Part shown: piece by piece, positions 31,827-41,642 of the stretch
Position numbering within the stretch: position 1 is the stretch's first letter
Layout: each line of letters begins with the position of its first letter
NCBI GenBank assembly: GCA_025452255.1
Contig: CP104974.1
Location: 3,140,156-3,204,155 of the forward strand
DNA length: 64,000 nt
Source: Devosia sp. A8/3-2
Lineage (GTDB): Bacteria > Pseudomonadota > Alphaproteobacteria > Rhizobiales > Devosiaceae
Reading direction: 5' to 3'
Notes under the pieces: generated by a model
Told to the model about the DNA's origin: nothing
Database searches by the model: none
Seen by the model: only the letters and a program-made list of their open reading frames with translations
Program-made: the position numbers and the translations under genes

Positions 31827-33587
31827 CTAATAGTGCTCCGCCAGCACCGTGACGACGATGCGGCGGTTCAGGCGTTTGCCGGCAGGCGTTTCATTGTCGG
31901 CAATCGGGCTGGATTCGCCATAGCCAACGGCATAGAGGCGGTCAGGATTGACGCTGCGGGCGACCAGCGCGGTGATAACCGCTTCGGCGCGGGCCACGGA
32001 CAGAGCCAGATTGGAGGCTTCGTCGCCATCGGCATCGGTGTGGCCTTCGATGTGGACCACGGCATCGGGGCAAGCGGCTAGGTCCGATGCCAGTTCATCA
32101 AGCGCCGGTTCTGATTCCGCCGTGATAATGGCCGCGCCGGATTGGTAGAGGATAGCATTGCGGGCGGAAAAATCGGCGAGCGGCGCTACGCAAGCGGCGA
32201 CGTCCACGGTGGCGGCCGATGATGTTGTGGCTGGCACGGCGGCGGGCGTCGCCACAGGTTCGGGGACAGTGATGCTGGCGGTCCATTCGGCGGGCTTCGC
32301 CGCACTTGCGAGGGCGGACTTGATCGCTTCGGCCGTGACGCTATCGGGCGCAGTGCCGGACAGGGTCCGAGCATTAGCGCTGTAGTTCAGCCGGCCGTCG
32401 GCCAAGCGCGCCAATTGCTGCAGACCGAGTTGGGCATTGGCGACAAAATTGTCGGGAGCGCCGGCTGCAACGGAGAGAGCGTCGATGGAGCCACCCGCTT
32501 GGTTCGCGAGAGCTTGCAGATCGGCGTCGGAGGGAACCCGGCCGCTCAGGACGGTCTGCCCATCGGCGCGGGTGGCAGAAAAAGTATAGGCAGGGTCGAT
32601 GCTTACCGGCTCCGGCGCGGGCGCCTCGGCTACAGGCTCGGGTACCGGGGGCGTCTCAGGCGTGGCTGGCGTAATGACGGGCGCGGTTGCTGTGACAGTG
32701 GCCGCGGGCTCGGCTATGGCCATGGACCAGCCGGCGGCGGCGAGTTGCTCGGTGGTGAATTCGGCCTCGATGGCGGCCTTGTCGGCGGGCGATTTCGCCG
32801 TGCCGGTCAGCGTCCGAGCGGCGCCTTCCAGCGCAACCTTGCCCTCGGACAGGCGCTGCAGCAGAGCCAGACCGGTCTGAGCCGAGCCGCTGAAGCCATT
32901 GGGCGCGCCGGACGCATAGGTCATGCCGGTGCGCGCATTTGCGCCAGCTCTGGCTAGCAGCGCCGCTTCGTCATCCGGACTGGGCACGGAGCCGGAGAGC
33001 ATGATGGCGCCGTCTGCGGATTTGGCGGCAATCCAGGCGAAATTGGTGGCGACGGGCGCGGTGATCTCGGCTTGGGCGAGAACGAGGCCTTGCGGCACAC
33101 CCGCGGAGACGGCGTTGCGCAATGCCTGATAGTCGGCGCTTGAGCGGGCTATGCCATTGATGGTGATGACGTTCTGGCGCAGAGCGAAGCGGCCTTCGCT
33201 CATGCGAGCCAGCACAGAGAGGCCAAAATCGACAGCAGGGCGATAGTTGCCGGGCGCCCCGCTCCCGAGTTTGAGCCGAGAAGTGTCGGCGCCCCGGAAC
33301 TGGCGCAGCGCCCGGCGGGTAGCGTCATCCGGTGCGTAGCCGTCGAAAACGATGGTTCCGCCGGGCTGCAGGGTGGCGCTCACCCAGTAATCGGCGATGC
33401 GCGGCGCATCGAGGGTGACGATGCTGCCGCCGGATTGGAGTTGCGCCACGAAGAGCGGAGCATCAGGGCCCTCTGTTCCAGCGCGCAAAAGGCCGTCATT
33501 GGCAGCAGCGCTCGAGAGACAAATGGCTGTTGCCACCAGAGCCATACTCAGCCCCGGCGCGACCCATTTGATGAGGTCCTTGATCAT
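31827..33587 (-). CDS. OmpA-family protein with repeated BON-like modules
   Basis: Intact protein of about 586 aa: signal peptide (PGLSMALVATAICLSSAA), then internal repeats of about 90-110 aa. Each repeat has a GAP-NF/NY-G-L-LxRLxEG core and a TLTGTA/TINGIA motif (for example LSVLARMSEGRFAL; TGLALLQRLSEGKVALEGAA; LGLQQLARLADGRLNYSANA). A proline/alanine linker follows, then a C-terminal OmpA peptidoglycan-binding domain (HIEGHTDADGDEASNLALSV; NRRIVVTV). Likely outer-membrane or periplasmic wall anchor. Start ATG 33587; an upstream extension is possible. Confidence 0.8.
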   Translation of the reverse strand: MIKDLIKWVAPGLSMALVATAICLSSAAANDGLLRAGTEGPDAPLFVAQLQSGGSIVTLDAPRIADYWVSATLQPGGTIVFDGYAPDDATRRALRQFRGADTSRLKLGSGAPGNYRPAVDFGLSVLARMSEGRFALRQNVITINGIARSSADYQALRNAVSAGVPQGLVLAQAEITAPVATNFAWIAAKSADGAIMLSGSVPSPDDEAALLARAGANARTGMTYASGAPNGFSGSAQTGLALLQRLSEGKVALEGAARTLTGTAKSPADKAAIEAEFTTEQLAAAGWSMAIAEPAATVTATAPVITPATPETPPVPEPVAEAPAPEPVSIDPAYTFSATRADGQTVLSGRVPSDADLQALANQAGGSIDALSVAAGAPDNFVANAQLGLQQLARLADGRLNYSANARTLSGTAPDSVTAEAIKSALASAAKPAEWTASITVPEPVATPAAVPATTSSAATVDVAACVAPLADFSARNAILYQSGAAIITAESEPALDELASDLAACPDAVVHIEGHTDADGDEASNLALSVARAEAVITALVARSVNPDRLYAVGYGESSPIADNETPAGKRLNRRIVVTVLAEHY

Positions 33588-33776
33588 GCCCGTTCCAAAA
33601 GAGATTTCCGCAATTGGCGGCAAACCTAGAGTATTTCGTCTGGCTTTGGAACGAAAATGCGTGGGTTAAGTCTTTGGATTTTATGTGGGATTCAGATGTT
33701 GAACGCGGATGTGCGGCCGGGGTTGGGCGAAGCGGCAGATCATGGGGCGCCCTGCCCTTGCCGAAGTAAACGGAGG

Positions 33777-33794
33777 TTCCCGCTTTCGCGGGAA
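33777..33794. repeat. REP-like palindrome (TTCCCGC TTTC GCGGGAA)
   Basis: A 7-bp perfect stem with TTTC loop, continuing GGAATGACA. This CCCGCTTTCGCGGGAATGAC unit is a very common dispersed palindrome in proteobacterial intergenic DNA. It lies downstream of both the porin and the OmpA gene start, outside coding sequence. Confidence 0.6.
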
Positions 33795-33868
33795 TGACAC
33801 TGTGGGAAGGAGCATGACGCCATGCGATGAACGGGCGTTGAAACGAGGCGGGGTAGGCACCACAAAAG

Positions 33869-33893
33869 AAAGGCCCGGCAGAGCCGGGCCTTT
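33869..33893 (-). terminator. Porin terminator
   Basis: Perfect 11-bp stem AAAGGCCCGGC / GCCGGGCCTTT with an AGA loop, 26 bp beyond the porin stop. On the minus strand it is followed by CTTTTGTG. Confidence 0.85.
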
Positions 33894-33918
33894 CCCAATC
33901 CAAAAGAAGGATCGACGA

Positions 33919-35334
33919 TTAGTCGAAGGTCTTCTCGGCAGTGAACGACACCTTGTAGGCGCTTTCGGTGGTGACTTCGCCCTTGAGGCTGGAGGTGAAA
34001 CCACCGCCGGAGCCCACTTCAGGCCCAGAGCGGCGTAACCGACGCTGTCGGCAAACGCAGCGCCCTGCCAGTCGACGAAGTCGTCGCCGAAGTAGCCACC
34101 AACTTCACCGGTGACTTCGATGGTTTCGGTGACGGCAGCAATGAGCTGAGCCGCGACCTGAATGGTATCCTGATCCGAGGTGTCGTTGTGGAACCAACGG
34201 CTGCCGAGGTTGATCTTGATACCGTCGGTGATGGTAGCGCCCACCGAGCCGCCGAGGCCATAGCCTTCATTGCCGTAGGCATCGGTGTATTCACCCGACA
34301 GGGCGACAGTGAACATGTCGAAACCGGCTTCAGCCGAGATCAGCGCATGGATCTTATCGTCGTCGATGACTTCGCTGTAGAGGTAACCAAGAGCGGCGCG
34401 GACCTTGAACTGCTCAAAGGTGCCGGTTGCGCCAGCGTGGATGCCGTAGAAGTCAGCTTCGCCGTCGAGGATACCACCGGTGAAGCCAGTCAGGTGAGCC
34501 GTGATGGCTTCTGCCCGCGTAGCTAACCACACCAACCGGGGTGCCGGCCATCTGGGTCGGAGTGCTGACCGCGTCGGTAACGCCGTCACCGTCGAAGTCG
34601 TAGGTCACGCCGTAGCTGCCGTCGAGGTTTTCGAGGCCGACACCAACCGACACGCCATTGCCGAGGTCAGAAACGACCCGGATGACATGGCCGCCGAAGC
34701 CGTCTTCGTCGCCTTCGAGCAGAACGCCATTGTCAACTTCATTGTAGCCAAAGGTACGCAGGAAGTTGAAGGGCTGCGAGTCACCAAAGTTACCGATAGT
34801 GCTCTTCTTACCGGCCATCAGGACGGTCGAGTCACCAACAGAGACGTAAGCCTCATTGATCAGCTTGCTGGCATTCTCGTCCGAGTTGTCGCCGTGAGGA
34901 GCGATCGCGCCTTCGTTGCGAACGTCATAACGATCATTCAGCTCAAGCTTCAAAACTGCCTTGGCGGTACCGAAGTCGCTGTCGGCAGAGCCGACGAACT
35001 TCAGCCAAGCCCGGGTCTTCGAACGCCAATCAAGCTCGCCGTCAGCAGTCGAGCCAGCGCCGATCATGTTGATTGGGCCGCCGTTGCCGACGATGCTGTC
35101 GGTCAGACCAACAACACCAAGAACTGGCTCGTCCTTGTAGTCGCCCCAGTAGAATTCATACTTCACGCCGCCCGAGATCTGCAGGCAGTTGGTGTCCGAC
35201 GAGATCGTCAGGCCCGAGATGCCGAGCGAGTCGCAAACGTCCAGCGACGTCAGCACGCCCAGATCGGCTGCATAGCCAGCGGTCGAGAGACCAGCAGCGG
35301 CAATAGAACCGAGGATAAGGCTCTTGAGTTTCAT
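33919..35334 (-). CDS. Outer-membrane porin, Porin_2 type (frame broken twice)
   Basis: Trimeric general-diffusion porin of Hyphomicrobiales. A signal peptide (MKLKSLILGSIAAAGLSTAG, cleavage AYA-AD) is followed by the family start with two cysteines (VCDSLGISGLTISSDTNCLQ) and ISGGVKYEFYWGDY. Alternating beta-strands follow (RAWLKFVGSADSDFGTAKAV; GGYFGDDFVDWQGAAF), ending SAYKVSFTAEKTFD with a terminal aromatic-Asp. Breaks are near 34515 and 34015. GGAGGT lies 7 nt before ATG 35334. About 470 aa. Confidence 0.85.
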
Positions 35335-35779
35335 TATTTGACCTCCAAAGTCAGTCATTCTTGGTGCCGGTTACCCAGCGGTTTGCCGTAACGCGACCAC
35401 ACTATCGTGGTGCAGTGTGTTGCCGTCGCGTTGCGACCGACAAACGATCCCATGCATGGATCTCGCAAGACCCACTCTACGCATGCAAACTTTGGACGCA
35501 ATCGAACAAAGCCCGTTTTGGGGCCGCCACAATATGGTTACACCCCCGTTGTTGCAGATTCAGCACACAGACGGTAATCACTCGTTAAGGCGAATGAATC
35601 CGGGGTTAAATTTTCTATCTTTTGAAGGGGTTAACAGCCTCTTGCGGCTGTAACCGGGCAAAGCGGTACCCTTGGCGGGATTTTCTGCCGCACATAAGGC
35701 CGCCGCAATGACATGGCAGGGAATGTGCCCGCAATCAGGCGCAATGGGCAGCGGCGCTGCCCGGCAACGGGGAATATGC
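35335..35779. other. 445-bp intergenic region upstream of the porin and SDR
   Basis: No supported coding sequence. Less GC-rich than its surroundings, especially 35540-35640. It must hold the divergent promoters of the porin and the SDR gene. Short hairpins such as ACCAC-ACTATC-GTGGT (about 35396-35411) lie in the presumed porin leader. No recognised riboswitch or RNA. Confidence 0.4.
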
Positions 35780-36523
35780 ATGATACATCAGGACAGAGTT
35801 GTCGTTATCACCGGAGGGAGCTCTGGGATTGGTCGGGCGGCGGCCATCGGCTTTGCCAAGGCCGGATACCGGGTGGCGATCTGCGGGCGGCGTGCCGGGG
35901 CCCTCGAAGCGGTGGCAGCGGAAACCGGCGCCTATTGGGCCACATGCGATGTGACAGACCCGGCGCAGGTGGCGCATTTCTTTACCGGGCTGCGGGCGCA
36001 GCATCCGCGGATCGACGTGGTGTTCAACAATGCCGGGCGGTTTGCGCCGGCCCTGCCGTTCGGGGATATCGACGTGCCGACGTGGCGCGAAATGATCGAT
36101 ACCAATCTCAATGGCGCCTTCTATATCGCGCGCGAGGCGTTTCGAGCGATGCGGGACCAGAGCCCGCAGGGCGGTCGGATCATCAATAACGGCTCGATCT
36201 CAGCCCATGCGCCCCGGCCGGGCGCTGCTAGCTACACGACGTCCAAGCATGCGATCACCGGGTTGACCAAGGCGATTTCGCTGGATGGACGCGCGTTCAA
36301 CATTGCCTGCGGACAGATCGATATCGGCAATGCGGCGACCGACATGACCAGCCACATGAATTCGGGCTCGCTGCAGGCCAATGGCGCGATCATGCCGGAG
36401 CCGACATTCGACGTGGCCCATGTGGTGGATGCGCTGCTTTATATGAGCGGGCTGCCGCTCAGCGCGAATGTGCAATTCATGACGGTGATGGCGACCACTA
36501 TGCCGTATATTGGGCGGGGTTAG
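35780..36523 (+). CDS. Short-chain dehydrogenase/reductase
   Basis: Intact 247-aa Rossmann-fold oxidoreductase. NAD(P) motif [15 protein letters not shown], structural motif NNAGRFAP, catalytic serine in [16 protein letters not shown] and Y-x-x-x-K in [10 protein letters not shown]. The Arg in CGRRAG after strand 2 suggests NADP preference. Substrate unknown. ATG 35780 follows GGGGAATATGC. Its stop overlaps the convergent nagA stop. Confidence 0.85.
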   Translation: MIHQDRVVVITGGSSGIGRAAAIGFAKAGYRVAICGRRAGALEAVAAETGAYWATCDVTDPAQVAHFFTGLRAQHPRIDVVFNNAGRFAPALPFGDIDVPTWREMIDTNLNGAFYIAREAFRAMRDQSPQGGRIINNGSISAHAPRPGAASYTTSKHAITGLTKAISLDGRAFNIACGQIDIGNAATDMTSHMNSGSLQANGAIMPEPTFDVAHVVDALLYMSGLPLSANVQFMTVMATTMPYIGRG

Positions 36524-37689
36524 AGGCGCCCTGCCCGATAGACTTCTGCGCCAGAAATCCAGGTGGAGAGTACGTGACGGTTGGGGTCGAGGTGGACGAA
36601 GTTTGCTATCGCGCCGGGACGGAGATGACCATAGTCGGCGGCGATGCCCATGGCTTGGGCGGGATAGAGCGCGGCCATACGCAGGGCCTCATCAAGGGCT
36701 AAGCCGATGCGGCTATGCATGAACTCGACGGCGTCGATCATGTCGAGGTCGGCACCGGCCAGTGTGCCATCGGCCGAGCGCAGGGCGCCATCCGATCGGG
36801 TTATGGTGCGGCCGTTCAGCGTCAGCGTCTTGATGTCGGTGCCGGTTTGCGACATGGCGTCGGTGACAAGGAAGATGCGGCCGGTGCCGGATTTGGCGCG
36901 CAGGGCCACGTCAATCGTGCCGGGATGGACGTGGATGCCATCGGCGATCAGGCCGGCAAAGACGCTGTCATGCGCCAGGACGGCGCCGACGACACCGGGC
37001 TCGCGGTTGCCCAACTGGCTCATGGCATTGAAGAGATGGGTGGCCATGCTGGCGCCGGCGGCAAAGGCCGCAGCGGCGGTGTCGGCGCCAGCGTCGGAAT
37101 GGCCGATACTGACCACGATGCCGGCGGCGGACAAAGCCGCGATCTGGGCCGGAGTGACGGTTTCGGCGGCCACTGTGCAGAGCAGGTTCGGCACTTGCTG
37201 GCGGGCGGCGAGCAGGCGGGCCAGATCGGCATCGTCCATCGGGCGGATCAGAGCCGGGTCATGCGTACCCTTGCGGGCAATGGAGAGGTGGGGGCCTTCG
37301 AGGTGGAGGCCCGGGAAGCCTGGAACACCCCGGGCAGTTGCGGCGGCGCCGGCGGCAATGGCGCGGACATTGACCTCGACGCTATCGGTTATCAGCGTAG
37401 GCAGGAGCGCGGTGGTGCCGAGGTGGGCGTGGGCGGCGCAGATAGCGCGAATGCCCTCAAGCGTGGGATCATTGTTGAACAGGACCCCGCCACCACCATT
37501 GACCTGCAGGTCAATAAAGCCGGGTACCAGCATGCCGCCGGGTAAGTGGACAGTTTCAGCATTGGCGGGAATGGCGCCCGCCTGAACAATGCCGCAGACT
37601 CGGCCGAATTCGATCAGCAGGGCTGCATCGTCCTGCCAATCGTGCCCGTCGAAAATGCGGGCGCCTGCTACCGCGAGAAGGTCGCTCAT
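36520..37689 (-). CDS. nagA: N-acetylglucosamine-6-phosphate deacetylase
   Basis: Intact 389-aa amidohydrolase giving glucosamine-6-P and acetate. Motifs are [62 protein letters not shown] and the catalytic Asp in [11 protein letters not shown]. The start overlaps the SIS-gene stop by 4 bp, so it belongs to a gntR-SIS-nagA operon for amino-sugar catabolism. Confidence 0.93.
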   Translation of the reverse strand: MSDLLAVAGARIFDGHDWQDDAALLIEFGRVCGIVQAGAIPANAETVHLPGGMLVPGFIDLQVNGGGGVLFNNDPTLEGIRAICAAHAHLGTTALLPTLITDSVEVNVRAIAAGAAATARGVPGFPGLHLEGPHLSIARKGTHDPALIRPMDDADLARLLAARQQVPNLLCTVAAETVTPAQIAALSAAGIVVSIGHSDAGADTAAAAFAAGASMATHLFNAMSQLGNREPGVVGAVLAHDSVFAGLIADGIHVHPGTIDVALRAKSGTGRIFLVTDAMSQTGTDIKTLTLNGRTITRSDGALRSADGTLAGADLDMIDAVEFMHSRIGLALDEALRMAALYPAQAMGIAADYGHLRPGAIANFVHLDPNRHVLSTWISGAEVYRAGRL

Positions 37690-38716
37690 ACCGTCTCGGT
37701 CACCTTTTTGAGCAGGCGCGGCTCATCGGGGTTTAGGCCGCGATGGCGCGTGAGTTCTTCGACAAAGCCGTAGAAGGAGACGATGAGCGCCAGCGGGTCG
37801 GTGATAGGGTGGCTGGTGGGCGCGAAGGGCAGACGCGTGGCCGGGCCGGCGAGGTCGCTGGTGAGGAAGGCCAAGGCGCCCTGCCCGGCCAGCTTGTGCG
37901 CCATGTCGGCGACGGACGGCTCGGCAGCATCGCGGGCGGCCAAAGCCAGCACGGGGTAGCCCGGCGTGACGATGGAGACCGGGCCATGCATCACTTCGGC
38001 GGAGCTATAGGATTCGGCTTGGACGCCGCAGGTTTCCTTAAACTTGAGGGCGGCTTCATTGGCGATGGCCCAGCCCGGACCGCGCCCCGGGACATAGAGC
38101 GCATTGTGGCCATCAAGCGCGCCGATCAGTTCGGACCAATCACAGACGACGGCAGCGGCCGGGGATTCCGGCAAGGTATGGACGGCGCGGGAGAGGTCGG
38201 CATCGCCGCTCCATTCGGCCAGCAGCGCAAGACCCGCGACGATGGAGGTGGCGAAGGTTTTGGTGGCGGCGACCGACTTTTCGACGCCGGCATGCAGGTC
38301 GATGGTGAAATCGGCGCTTTCGGCCAGAGGCGAGGTTGCCGTGTTGGTGATGGCGATAGTGGTGGCGCCGCCGCCTTGGCGGATTGGGCCATGCCGACAA
38401 TGTCGGGGCTTTTGCCGGACTGGGAGATGGCGATGGCTACGGCGCGATCGAGCCGAAGTTGCTTATTGTAGATCGAGGCAATCGAGGGGCCGATGGAGGC
38501 GACCGGCAGGCCCAGCGTCAGTTCAATGGCGTATTTGAGATAGGTGGAAGCATGATCGGACGAGCCGCGCGCGACAGTGGCGACCAGCGACGGATCCCTG
38601 TCCCGCAAGGCGGCGGCAGCGGCGGCGATGACCGGCGTGCTCTTGTCGAGGAAATTGGCCACGGCGCCCGGGATCTCGTTGATCTCGCGGCGCATATGGG
38701 TCTGATTAGACGTCAT
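37686..38716 (-). CDS. SIS-domain aminosugar isomerase/deaminase, GlmS/AgaS-like (frame broken once)
   Basis: Two SIS domains without a glutaminase domain. SIS1 shows VATVARGSSDHASTYLKYAI and IAISQSGKSPDIVGMAQSAK. SIS2 shows LYVPGRGPGWAIANEAALKF and SYSSAEVMHGPVSIV. This is the architecture of NagB-II-type glucosamine-6-P deaminases, which follow NagA in the pathway. The break near 38375 looks like one missing base. About 344 aa. Overlaps gntR and nagA by 4 bp each. Confidence 0.85.
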
Positions 38717-39512
38717 GGTTTGGCGGCTCCACTGGACGGCGTGTCCCCGATCCGCAGTTCGGCGACGAAGTCATAGGTATCGCCCCGATAGATGGAGCGG
38801 GTGAATTCGATGACCCGGCCAGAGGCCGGGTAGGATGTGCGCTCGATATTGAGGCTGGCCGAGCCCGGTGCAACCTGCAGCAGATCGGCATCCTCGGCGC
38901 CCAGATTGGCAGCCCTGATGCGCTGGATGGCGCGGATGGGGCGATTGCCAGAGCGTTCGAGCAGTTTATAGAGCAGAATCCGAAACGACGGCCGGATCGG
39001 GCAGGACGCGGACCGACAGGCTCGCCCGCTCGATCGCTAGCGGGGTATCGCCAGTAAGCCGCAGGCGGGCGATGCGGGAGACATGCTCGCCGGGCGACAG
39101 GCCAAGGATAACAGTCTCCTCCGGCGAGGGCAGATAGAGGCCGCGATCGAGCCATTCGGAGCGCACGGCCATGCCGCGGCGGGCCATGTCTTCGGTGAAA
39201 GAGGTGAGTTGGGACAGCGATTGCTCGACGCGCTGCGGCTGGGGCGCGACGAAGGTGCCCGAGCCATGCCGTTGCACCAGCACGCCATCCTGAACCAGCT
39301 GCAGAACGGCCTTGCGGACGGTGACGCGCGAGACATCGACCTTGAGCGCCGGGTCGCTCGGAGGGGAGTGCATCGCCGGGGCTGATGTCGCCCTTATAGA
39401 TGGCGTCCTCAATCCAGCGCTTGAGCTGGAGATAGAGCGGGCCGCCGGTAGGCAGGACCACCGGGCCATCGAAAAACAAACTATTGGTCAGGTCAGCCAC
39501 GGCTCCCCACAT
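38713..39512 (-). CDS. GntR/HutC-type regulator with UTRA domain (frame broken twice)
   Basis: The N-terminal winged helix shows PLYLQLKRWIEDAIYKGDIS, PGDALPSER, DVSRVTVRKAVLQLV and RHGSGTFVAP. The UTRA effector domain shows LGLSPGEHVSRIARLRL, AIERASLS and VIEFTRSIYRGDTYDFVAEL. Breaks are near 39360 (one base missing) and 38974-38978 (TTCG read as TTCTG before LYKLLERSG). About 266 aa. First gene of the amino-sugar operon; probably responds to GlcNAc-6-P or GlcN-6-P by analogy with NagR/NagQ. Confidence 0.82.
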
Positions 39513-39539
39513 AAGACGCTAGCGCTTGCCCGCGTCAAG

Positions 39540-39556
39540 ATACCAATAAAATACCA
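39540..39556. promoter_or_regulatory. Tandem TGGTAT half-sites upstream of gntR operon
   Basis: ATACCA occurs at 39540-39545 and 39551-39556, an 11-bp repeat (one helical turn) just upstream of the gntR start. On the minus strand this reads TGGTATTTTATTGGTAT. A further TGGTAT lies at 39673-39678. Candidate operator; no experimental motif is available to me. Confidence 0.35.
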
Positions 39557-39803
39557 TTCACCAAGCCAAAAATGACTCCGCACGGCGATTGGCCGGGCAT
39601 AAGAGGATAATTCGCTGTCGTTTCGACGATGTGACGCTGCCAGCATCACTGTGGTGAGAACGAATGAGGAAGTGGTATTTTTTTGGCATTAGACAGCGGA
39701 AAGCCGATTGGTGCGACAAATAGAAAAAAAAGAGCATGGCTTTGTCGAAAAGCCGTTACGCGGCTCGTTGACAGGTTGAACCCGCAACACATGGAGATTG
39801 CAA

Positions 39804-40286
39804 ATGACCGCTCAAGCCAATACCGCCCTGGACACCAACCGCGACCTCGTGCTGACCCGCCTGATCGATGCGCCGCGCGAGAAGCTCTATGCCGCCTGGA
39901 CGCGGCCTGACCCGGTGACGCAATGGTTTGCGCCTAAGCCTCAGTCGACGCCCAAGGCCGTGCTGGATGTGCGCGTGGGGGGCGCAAGCGTGGTGACGAT
40001 GGCCGACGAAAGCGGCACCGAATATCCCAATCCAGGGCAATATCTGGAAGTCGTGCCCAACGAGAAGCTGGTGTTCACCGATGCCTATATCGGGGATTGG
40101 GAACCATCGGCCAAGCCGTTCATGACGGTGATCCTGACCTTCACCGAGGAAGCCGGCAAGACACGGTATACAGCGATCGCCCGCCACTGGACTGCGGAAG
40201 ATCGCAAGAGCCACGAAGAGATGGGGTTCCATGAAGGCTGGGGCCTGTGCACCGATCAGTTGGAAGAGCTGGTCAAGCGCATCTGA
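39804..40286 (+). CDS. SRPBCC / Aha1-type domain protein
   Basis: Intact 160-aa protein starting MTAQANTALDTNRDLVLTRL. It has the START-like pattern IDAPREKLYAAWTRPDPVTQ, WFAPKP, GQYLEVVPNEKLVFTDAY and a C-terminal helix GWGLCTDQLEELVK. These helix-grip proteins bind hydrophobic ligands; the ligand is unknown. GGAG lies upstream of ATG 39804. Confidence 0.8.
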   Translation: MTAQANTALDTNRDLVLTRLIDAPREKLYAAWTRPDPVTQWFAPKPQSTPKAVLDVRVGGASVVTMADESGTEYPNPGQYLEVVPNEKLVFTDAYIGDWEPSAKPFMTVILTFTEEAGKTRYTAIARHWTAEDRKSHEEMGFHEGWGLCTDQLEELVKRI

Positions 40287-40442
40287 GGGTGCGAAGGCAG
40301 ACCACCGACGCGGCGTGACGCCATGGGCAAAGGTTGTGGCCGCAAGGGCCGCAACTTTAGCCAGATGCGGGGCATAACTTGCCTTCTGCGCCCATTATGT
40401 CAGGCTCCTTGACGTCGAGTCCCTTTCTTGAGGAGGAAAACA

Positions 40443-40694
40443 ATGGGTTTTGACGGTGTAGGCTGGCTTGCGGCAATCATCATTGGCGGTGTTGCCGGAT
40501 GGCTGGCCAAGCAGTTCATGCAGACCAATACTGGTCTGCTCATGAACATTATTCTAGGCATTGTCGGCGCCATCGTCGCCAGCCCGGTGCTCGGGCTATT
40601 GGGCATCTCGTTTGGCGGGTGGATCGGCTACCTGATCGCCGGCTTCATCGGCGCTTGCATCATCATCGCGATCGGCCGCGCTGTTACGCGCTGA
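40443..40694 (+). CDS. GlsB/YeaQ/YmgE-family stress membrane protein
   Basis: Intact 83-aa glycine-rich membrane protein with three hydrophobic segments (WLAAIIIGGVAGWLAKQFM; IILGIVGAIVASPVLGLLG; GWIGYLIAGFIGACIIIAIG). This matches the transglycosylase-associated/GlsB family linked to general stress. GAGGAGG is the ribosome-binding site before ATG 40443. Confidence 0.85.
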   Translation: MGFDGVGWLAAIIIGGVAGWLAKQFMQTNTGLLMNIILGIVGAIVASPVLGLLGISFGGWIGYLIAGFIGACIIIAIGRAVTR

Positions 40695-40889
40695 CCGACA
40701 CTGTCGCACTGGGCCCCGAGCGTTTTGCCCGGGGTCAGCAGGCTAAATTGCTGTCGAGCGCGTAGTCGGCCACGTCTTCATGCCGCAAACTCTGGCACGA
40801 GAACGGCCGCCAGACTGTCGACAAGTCCTGTTATTGTAAGTCCGTGGGCCGTGCGACCAAACCGTTAGTACGAGGTCAGTCTGCTTCGG

Positions 40890-41210
40890 TCACTTAGCAC
40901 GAACGATCGTCGCAAACTGAATACGTGAAATCGTTTCGGCCCTGCCAACTGCCTTCCCCTCCATCTTGAAGGGGACAATCGAAATCCTGCCACCCCCGGA
41001 CACTTCATCGAGAGTGGTAACAGCAACATCAAAATTCACCACGGAATAAATACCGCCATTGTGGTCTTGAAGGATGTTGGGCGGCAAAACCGACATCTTG
41101 TTGTGGTTACTATGGCCCACAGCCTGCAGTCCTATCAACCCATCGCTGGCCTCGTTCAGCCCGGCGATAATATCCTGCACCGCCTGCTTCACAAATTCCT
41201 TGAGTTCCAT
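40890..41210 (-). CDS. Trypsin-co-occurring domain 2 (Trypco2)-like protein
   Basis: Intact 106-aa protein. MELKEFVKQAVQDIIAGLNE, then YSVVNFDVAVTTLD and RAETISRIQFATIV, match the pattern of small Trypco2 proteins (ELKEF helix, F-D-V-A-V-T strand, S-R-I-x-F end). That family was described from conflict/defence gene neighbourhoods, where it accompanies trypsin-like proteases; none is present here. Start ATG 41210 chosen to give the ELKEF start. It sits just outside the left attachment site. Confidence 0.5.
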   Translation of the reverse strand: MELKEFVKQAVQDIIAGLNEASDGLIGLQAVGHSNHNKMSVLPPNILQDHNGGIYSVVNFDVAVTTLDEVSGGGRISIVPFKMEGKAVGRAETISRIQFATIVRAK

Positions 41211-41491
41211 GCCCGTCCTCCTACCCAACGCTGTGAAGCATTCACGCAGGCTCGACCAAAGCGCAAGGGCTAGTGATCGGCAGAAGCTTTGGGGCAGAAC
41301 ACCATAGCGACTTCGCAGTCCCACTGTTTGCCGTTGCTGCGATCCTGCATGGCAGCAACGTAGCTGCGGAAGGGGAACATATCACCCAACGCCACGGGTG
41401 TTAGGGCGACGCCTGCCAGAATTTGTGGAAGTTGGGAACAGCGCCCCACATTGGAACAGAAATCCAACGAACCGGGCATCAGAAAGGAAAG

Positions 41492-41505
41492 TGGCGGAGA
41501 GGATG
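41492..41505. repeat. Left attachment site (14-bp direct repeat)
   Basis: TGGCGGAGAGGATG is identical to the 3' end of tRNA-Ser at 53542-53555. It lies 138 bp before the integrase start. It marks the left boundary of the integrated element. Confidence 0.85.
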
Positions 41506-41642
41506 TCCTCCAAGCCATTGAAAACTATTGCCTTTCTCTGACAACCAACGCTGATTTCGCTTGCGTTTCACGCGTCTGGCTTGTTCCTGTTGTCCCTATC
41601 GATCCGCACTGACAACTCCACGGATTAGGGAAGGGATTGGGG

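Noticed and set aside
41270..41518. Minus-strand 82-aa reading frame spanning the left att site
   Set aside because: Composition is unremarkable, it crosses the recombination site, and no domain or start signal supports it.
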